DNA of 64,000 nt from Niabella pedocola (GTDB lineage: Bacteria > Bacteroidota > Bacteroidia > Chitinophagales > Chitinophagaceae), in the NCBI RefSeq assembly GCF_021044425.1, contig NZ_JAJNEC010000005.1:186001-250000 (forward strand). Reading direction: 5' to 3'. The notes below the pieces were generated by a model. The model had not been told where the DNA came from, searched no databases, and worked only from the letters and a program-made list of their open reading frames with translations. The first letter of the stretch is position 1; each line of letters starts with the position of its first letter. Shown here piece after piece: positions 59,970-64,000 of the stretch. A program made the position numbers and the translations under genes.

Positions 59970-60177
59970 GCTCTCTTGTGAACCATCTTTTAGAAGCCGT
60001 CCTTCCCCATAAATTCCCCCGGGCGCAGCCAACCAAAATAAAAACAGGACGATATTGTTATTGGATTACAAAGCTTTCTTCAAAAGGTACAACAGGTTTA
60101 TGGTTGATTTTCTTTCTGTTTCGACCGTAGGGATGCCCGGCGTCTGGCGTTAGGGATTATCAGAAAGCATGCTATCT
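59970..60177. other. Gene-free stretch before tRNA-Ser
   Basis: No recognisable gene, repeat or promoter. A short plus-strand frame ending near 60130 has no family features. Confidence 0.4.
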
Positions 60178-60302
<125 letters not shown>

Positions 60303-60306
60303 GCGG

Positions 60307-60336
60307 CAAAAGTAAGGGTTGGCAATTTGATGACAA
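60307..60336 (-). promoter_or_regulatory. Promoter of tRNA-Ser
   Basis: On the minus strand TTG (60336-60334), a 19-bp spacer and TACTTTTG (60314-60307), an exact -7 match, only four bases from the mature tRNA end; transcription would start at or close to its first base. Confidence 0.8.
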
Positions 60337-60780
60337 AAAAATGTTATTGATTTTTTTCGGCTTCAGAATGGTGCCGGCTGTATAGCCCGTCCTGACTGCG
60401 TTTTACGGAACAAATCCTTCGGAAGCAAAAGGAAATGAAAAAACACATCGATGGGCAACAGGACTGATTTTCCATAGCACGCCCTTCCGCCGGCAAAAAC
60501 AAACATCAACCTGCCAAAATGCAGCAAGATTAGAAGATGCGTTTTTTCTTCGTGTCAAAACAGGAAGCAGTCGTGCTGGGTGAACTGCCTCAAAGTGATC
60601 AAACATGCCGGCTTCTCCTATGATGTCTGAAGAACAATTATGCGCCGTTATCTCAAACAGGGTTTTGGGATCAATTCCTCCACCTTGCTCCTTCCACCCT
60701 CCGCGCTGTCATGCCTCTTTACCATTCATATTCCCTGAACGCAACGGCGTTTTCGGCACATACCATTATCATAATAACTC
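60337..60780. other. Intergenic region upstream of the second sensor kinase
   Basis: About 440 bp. I see no gene, strong hairpin or repeat; short frames on both strands have no recognisable features. Confidence 0.4.
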
Positions 60781-60788
60781 TATATTTG
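60781..60788 (+). promoter_or_regulatory. -7 promoter element of the second sensor kinase gene
   Basis: TATATTTG, an exact TAnnTTTG match, 22 bp before the ATG at 60811. No -33 TTG is visible. Confidence 0.6.
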
Positions 60789-60810
60789 TATCCGACTTTT
60801 ACTGCATGTT

Positions 60811-63800
60811 ATGCATACTGACTATTTCCGTTTTTACTCAAAAAGGCAGCTAAAATACGGGGTGTTGATTTGCTGCTTTCTTTTTTTTCAAAGCGTGGTA
60901 TATCCGCAAACCGGCTATGTAATCAAACAATACAATTCGGAGAACGGCTTGCCTCAAAATAGCGTTAAAGCCATTAAGTTTGATAAGAGCGGGTTTTGCT
61001 GGCTGGCTACAGAAGCCGGCATTGTCCGGTTTGATAACAACAACTTCAAGCAATATGGAAGTGAGGTTATAAAGGGGCTTAAAAGCGAGCGAATCGTGGC
61101 GATGATGACCGATACGGCCGGGAATATACTTGCGCAGGGCCTCGACTTCCAAAATATCAAAATAGCCGGATCCACCTCCCTGTATGCGTATGTACCAGCT
61201 TTAACGGATACGAATAATCCTAGCTTCGTTACTACAGGATACATTACTCCAAACGCGGTATTGGATAGTCTGTGGCAAACGATCTATAATACGACAACGA
61301 TTCCTCTTGTAAAAATGCCGGCAGGACTGAAAAACGGAGATATCTATCTTTTCCAGGGGGGTAACGCCTATTTTATCCAAAAAAACAGGGTTGTAAAATT
61401 GAAGCGCAATGAAACGGAGCCCATCGGCAGTTTAATTCTCAATGATCATTATTTTTTACAGGTATGGCCCGGCAACCGGATAAGATGCTGGGATAATGGA
61501 GTTGAACAAACAGGACATATCAACGGAGCAATTGCCGGCAATAATGATTTCCTTAGTGGCAATTTTAAGACACTATGGTGCGAACAGGGCGCCTTTATAT
61601 ACGCCGGGGGAAACCTTTACGAGCTTTTCTACCGGAACGGAGTAGTAAACAGCAAGTGTGTTCTGAGCAACTTAAACCTGGAAATGCCGCTTTGTATCGC
61701 CTACCGGCCGGATCTCCGAACTTATTTCATCGGAACCGGTACACAGGGTTTGTACGCTATAAAAGTGTCGGATTTTATCTATCCCGAAATACCCCAACAA
61801 TCGGGCCCGGAAAACTATTATACCATCGCAAAGACCTCTAAAGATGATATCGCGGTAAACAACGCACTGGTGCACCGGGATAACACATCCTTGTATGTGC
61901 CGTTGTATAACAGCGACAGCAGGGCAACCTATACCGATAGTACAGACAGGATCTATTATGAAACGAGTTTCCTGTTATCCCGGTACAACTCCAGAACCGG
62001 GATTGTAGACAGAAACCTGCTTCAGCTTGATAACCGGTTGATGGCAATTGTACCGCTTAACGAAGACGGTACATTATTGTTATGCACCCATTCCACTTTA
62101 TATAAAGTAACAAGAGATGGAAACGTTATTTACCAGAAAAAACTTCCTACCGACATAGCAGCAACAGCGCTGGTACCCCTAAAAAACGGAACATACCTGC
62201 TGGCTACTTCCGGAGGACTAAAATGGTACAATCTGAAAAATCATACGATCTCCCGTTCGATACTTGATTCCTTTTCTATACGGACCGTTTATGAGGATAA
62301 ACAAAACAGGTTATGGATCGGTACCGACGGAAAAGGCAGCTTCTTATATACAAACAATCAATTGTATCCATTAGCCCCGGGTCCCAGAGGTGCGTTCAAA
62401 TCCATCCATGCTTTTATAGAAGACAATCGCGGAAACTTCTGGCTGCCTACCAATAACGGGTTATACAAAGTGCCGGTTAATGCACTGGCCGATTTTGCAA
62501 CCGGCAAAACAAGTTCGGTTTTCTGGTTTACGTTTAATAAAGGAAACGGATTAAGAACCAATGAATTTAACGGAGGTGCAAATCCTAATTTTCAATGGCT
62601 GCAGGACAGCGCATTGATATTGCCATCCATTGATGGGTTGGTAAAATTTTACCCAAACAAACTTGCAACGGATTTCCCCCGGGAAAAAATTTTTATAGAT
62701 GAAATAAGCATCGACGGTCAGCCGGTAATTTCAGACAGCATCCATGGAACCATCCGGTTGAAACCAACCTTTCAGACCTTGCATATTAAAATTGCCTGCC
62801 CCTTCTTTGGTAATAAGGACGATCTGAAACTGGAATACAAAATTGGCACGGCTATGGGGCAATGGATCCCGGTTTCCTCCTCAGGAGTTATTTCCATAAA
62901 TACATTGCCCGCCGGCGACTACACATTACAGTTCCGGAAGGCGGGCAGTGATCAGCGAACACCCGGTGGCGGCATTGCCATCAATGTGGTGGTTACACCC
63001 TTCTTCTACAAAACAGGCTGGTTCTTTGCAGGCATCGTATTGTGCATCGTTTTCCTTGGATATTTATTCGCCAGGAGGCGCCTGGTGCAACTGGAAAAAG
63101 AGAAATTAAAAATCGAAAAAATCGTCGATCTCAGAACCGAAAAGTTAAGTACGGCCATACAACAGCTGGAACATTCAGAAATTGCCTTAAAAAAGAGCAA
63201 TGAAGTTAAAGAACAAATCATTTCAACGGTGTTACATGATATCCGGTCACCGTTGTTTTCAATGAGAGTTACAGGAAAAGCCCTGGTTAAAAACTGGAAG
63301 GACAGCAACCAGGAAAATTTAAATCAGGTGATGGGGTTGAACCAGCTAATTGGTGAGCTAAGCCGCTTCACCGACCAGTTTTTTTCCTGGGCGGTAAGTC
63401 AGCAGGAACATTTTAAGGTAAAAAAAACACAGTTCCCGCTGCAGCAGGTTTTCGGAGACATTGAGGCATTGTTCAGGGAAATCTTACAAACAAATAATAA
63501 TAAATTCTCCATACAGGAAACCGCGGTTCAGTTATATACCGATAGAGATATATTGATATTGATTCTGCGGAACCTGGTAGATAATGCCAACAAGAATACG
63601 GAAAATGGAACCATCAGCATAAAGGCGGTACCGATACCCGAAGGTTTGCAAATACAGATATCCGATACGGGAAAGGGCCTGAATGCATTCCAGATTGAAA
63701 ACTTCCTGAGCAGGGATAAGGCTGTAAAAAACGGCAGAATGGGAAGTGCCATTATCCTGGAAATGCTGGATAAGATCGACGGAGTATTGTTTGTTACCTC

Positions 63801-63864
63801 CGGGCAAGAAAAAGGCGCGGTTTTCACCATTGCTTTAAAACAGGATCCGATAAAGAAGGGATAG
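60811..63864 (+). CDS. Sensor histidine kinase with Reg_prop propeller (HisKA type)
   Basis: A 1017-residue membrane sensor. An N-terminal export segment (YGVLICCFLFFQSVVYPQ) precedes propeller blades of uneven quality (ENGLPQNSVKAIKFDKSGFCWLATEAGIVRFD, EDKQNRLWIGTDGKGSFLY, EDNRGNFWLPTNNGLYKV), a Y_Y_Y-like domain, one span near 735 (GWFFAGIVLCIVFLGYLFA), a coiled coil, then a kinase core with His809 in VLHDIRSPLFS and ATPase motifs NLVDNANKNT and DTGKGLN. Unlike the 33690 kinase it is a classical HisKA enzyme, not LytS type. It carries no fused receiver or AraC domain, and no regulator gene is seen before the window ends. Confidence 0.9.
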   Translation: MHTDYFRFYSKRQLKYGVLICCFLFFQSVVYPQTGYVIKQYNSENGLPQNSVKAIKFDKSGFCWLATEAGIVRFDNNNFKQYGSEVIKGLKSERIVAMMTDTAGNILAQGLDFQNIKIAGSTSLYAYVPALTDTNNPSFVTTGYITPNAVLDSLWQTIYNTTTIPLVKMPAGLKNGDIYLFQGGNAYFIQKNRVVKLKRNETEPIGSLILNDHYFLQVWPGNRIRCWDNGVEQTGHINGAIAGNNDFLSGNFKTLWCEQGAFIYAGGNLYELFYRNGVVNSKCVLSNLNLEMPLCIAYRPDLRTYFIGTGTQGLYAIKVSDFIYPEIPQQSGPENYYTIAKTSKDDIAVNNALVHRDNTSLYVPLYNSDSRATYTDSTDRIYYETSFLLSRYNSRTGIVDRNLLQLDNRLMAIVPLNEDGTLLLCTHSTLYKVTRDGNVIYQKKLPTDIAATALVPLKNGTYLLATSGGLKWYNLKNHTISRSILDSFSIRTVYEDKQNRLWIGTDGKGSFLYTNNQLYPLAPGPRGAFKSIHAFIEDNRGNFWLPTNNGLYKVPVNALADFATGKTSSVFWFTFNKGNGLRTNEFNGGANPNFQWLQDSALILPSIDGLVKFYPNKLATDFPREKIFIDEISIDGQPVISDSIHGTIRLKPTFQTLHIKIACPFFGNKDDLKLEYKIGTAMGQWIPVSSSGVISINTLPAGDYTLQFRKAGSDQRTPGGGIAINVVVTPFFYKTGWFFAGIVLCIVFLGYLFARRRLVQLEKEKLKIEKIVDLRTEKLSTAIQQLEHSEIALKKSNEVKEQIISTVLHDIRSPLFSMRVTGKALVKNWKDSNQENLNQVMGLNQLIGELSRFTDQFFSWAVSQQEHFKVKKTQFPLQQVFGDIEALFREILQTNNNKFSIQETAVQLYTDRDILILILRNLVDNANKNTENGTISIKAVPIPEGLQIQISDTGKGLNAFQIENFLSRDKAVKNGRMGSAIILEMLDKIDGVLFVTSGQEKGAVFTIALKQDPIKKG

Positions 63865-64000
63865 GTGTTATACGGATTGCCTTCATCCAACGAATGGATG
63901 GCATTCAAAACGATGCATACAGGCAGGCATCCGGCAATAAAATTTCTCCTGCATGAGGCAAAAGACTCCGCCTCCAACAAAGAGCGGATGTATTCCAGGG
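63865..64000. other. Window end, no feature
   Basis: The last 136 bases show no gene start or hairpin that I can support. Confidence 0.4.

Noticed and set aside
59945..60130. Plus-strand 61-residue frame before tRNA-Ser
   Set aside because: It begins inside a terminator hairpin and its early residues come from the T run; not a likely gene.
60403..60606. Minus-strand 67-residue frame upstream of the second kinase
   Set aside because: No motif, no promoter box and no sign of conservation that I can judge.

Overview
The window looks like a chromosomal segment of a Bacteroidota bacterium, most likely family Chitinophagaceae; the genus cannot be fixed from the sequence alone. Support comes from the many -7 boxes of the Bacteroidota form TAnnTTTG (two tRNA genes also have a TTG about 19-20 bp upstream), a SusC/SusD pair with an ECF sigma factor and FecR anti-sigma factor, two giant Reg_prop sensor kinases, a DUF4251 lipoprotein, a CbpA/CbpM chaperone pair, and Tat-exported Gfo/Idh/MocA oxidoreductases. 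Base composition and coding style look even throughout. I see no insertion sequence, prophage, CRISPR array or rRNA operon.

Layout. 0-6.5 kb: APH-fold kinase, rsmE, dnaB, rsmG, an FkbM methyltransferase and two small unknowns. 6.7-13 kb: secreted M28 and M1 metallopeptidases, a secreted unknown, cbpM-cbpA. 13-20 kb: ung, a tandem array of hairpin repeats, pyrD-terC, a DUF4251 lipoprotein, a two-gene exported unit (one member with a possible Cys-His-Asp triad) and a class I glutamine amidotransferase. 20-26 kb: two tandem 481-residue Gfo/Idh/MocA oxidoreductases, a DUF4230 protein, and a GMC oxidoreductase with a gluconate 2-dehydrogenase subunit 3-like partner; together these suggest oxidation of sugars or glycosides in the periplasm. 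27-31.6 kb: an unknown with a possible uracil-DNA-glycosylase-like fold, a PhzF protein, dnaG, tag and tRNA-Val.

32-49 kb is a glycan-use region: a YD-type lipoprotein, a LytTR regulator with its LytS-type beta-propeller sensor kinase, an unusual secreted protein, then sulfatase-SusD-SusC-FecR-ECF sigma on the minus strand and a second sulfatase diverging from it. Two sulfatases imply a sulfated polysaccharide substrate; no glycoside hydrolase or sulfatase-maturing enzyme is present in the window. 49-55 kb: pckA, then the methionine-synthesis operon metY-metX-hom behind a SAM-I riboswitch with a terminator and, downstream of that, a tiny reading frame of which five of nine codons are cysteine. 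55-64 kb: tsaD, a MacB/FtsX-type permease, a GNAT-MarR operon with a 22-bp perfect palindrome over its promoter, a TetR regulator, a gene-free stretch with a promoter, a dyad and two terminators (candidate small RNA), tRNA-Ser and a second Reg_prop histidine kinase.

The most interesting items are: the Cys-codon-rich leader stacked behind the SAM riboswitch; the orphan promoter-terminator locus at 59.7-59.97 kb; the palindromic operator at 57.76 kb; two families of intergenic palindromic repeats, each with a tandem array and a solitary relative; the GMC oxidoreductase with a ferredoxin-like four-cysteine motif; and the secreted protein at 37-38.3 kb whose surface domain is interrupted by two hydrophobic segments.
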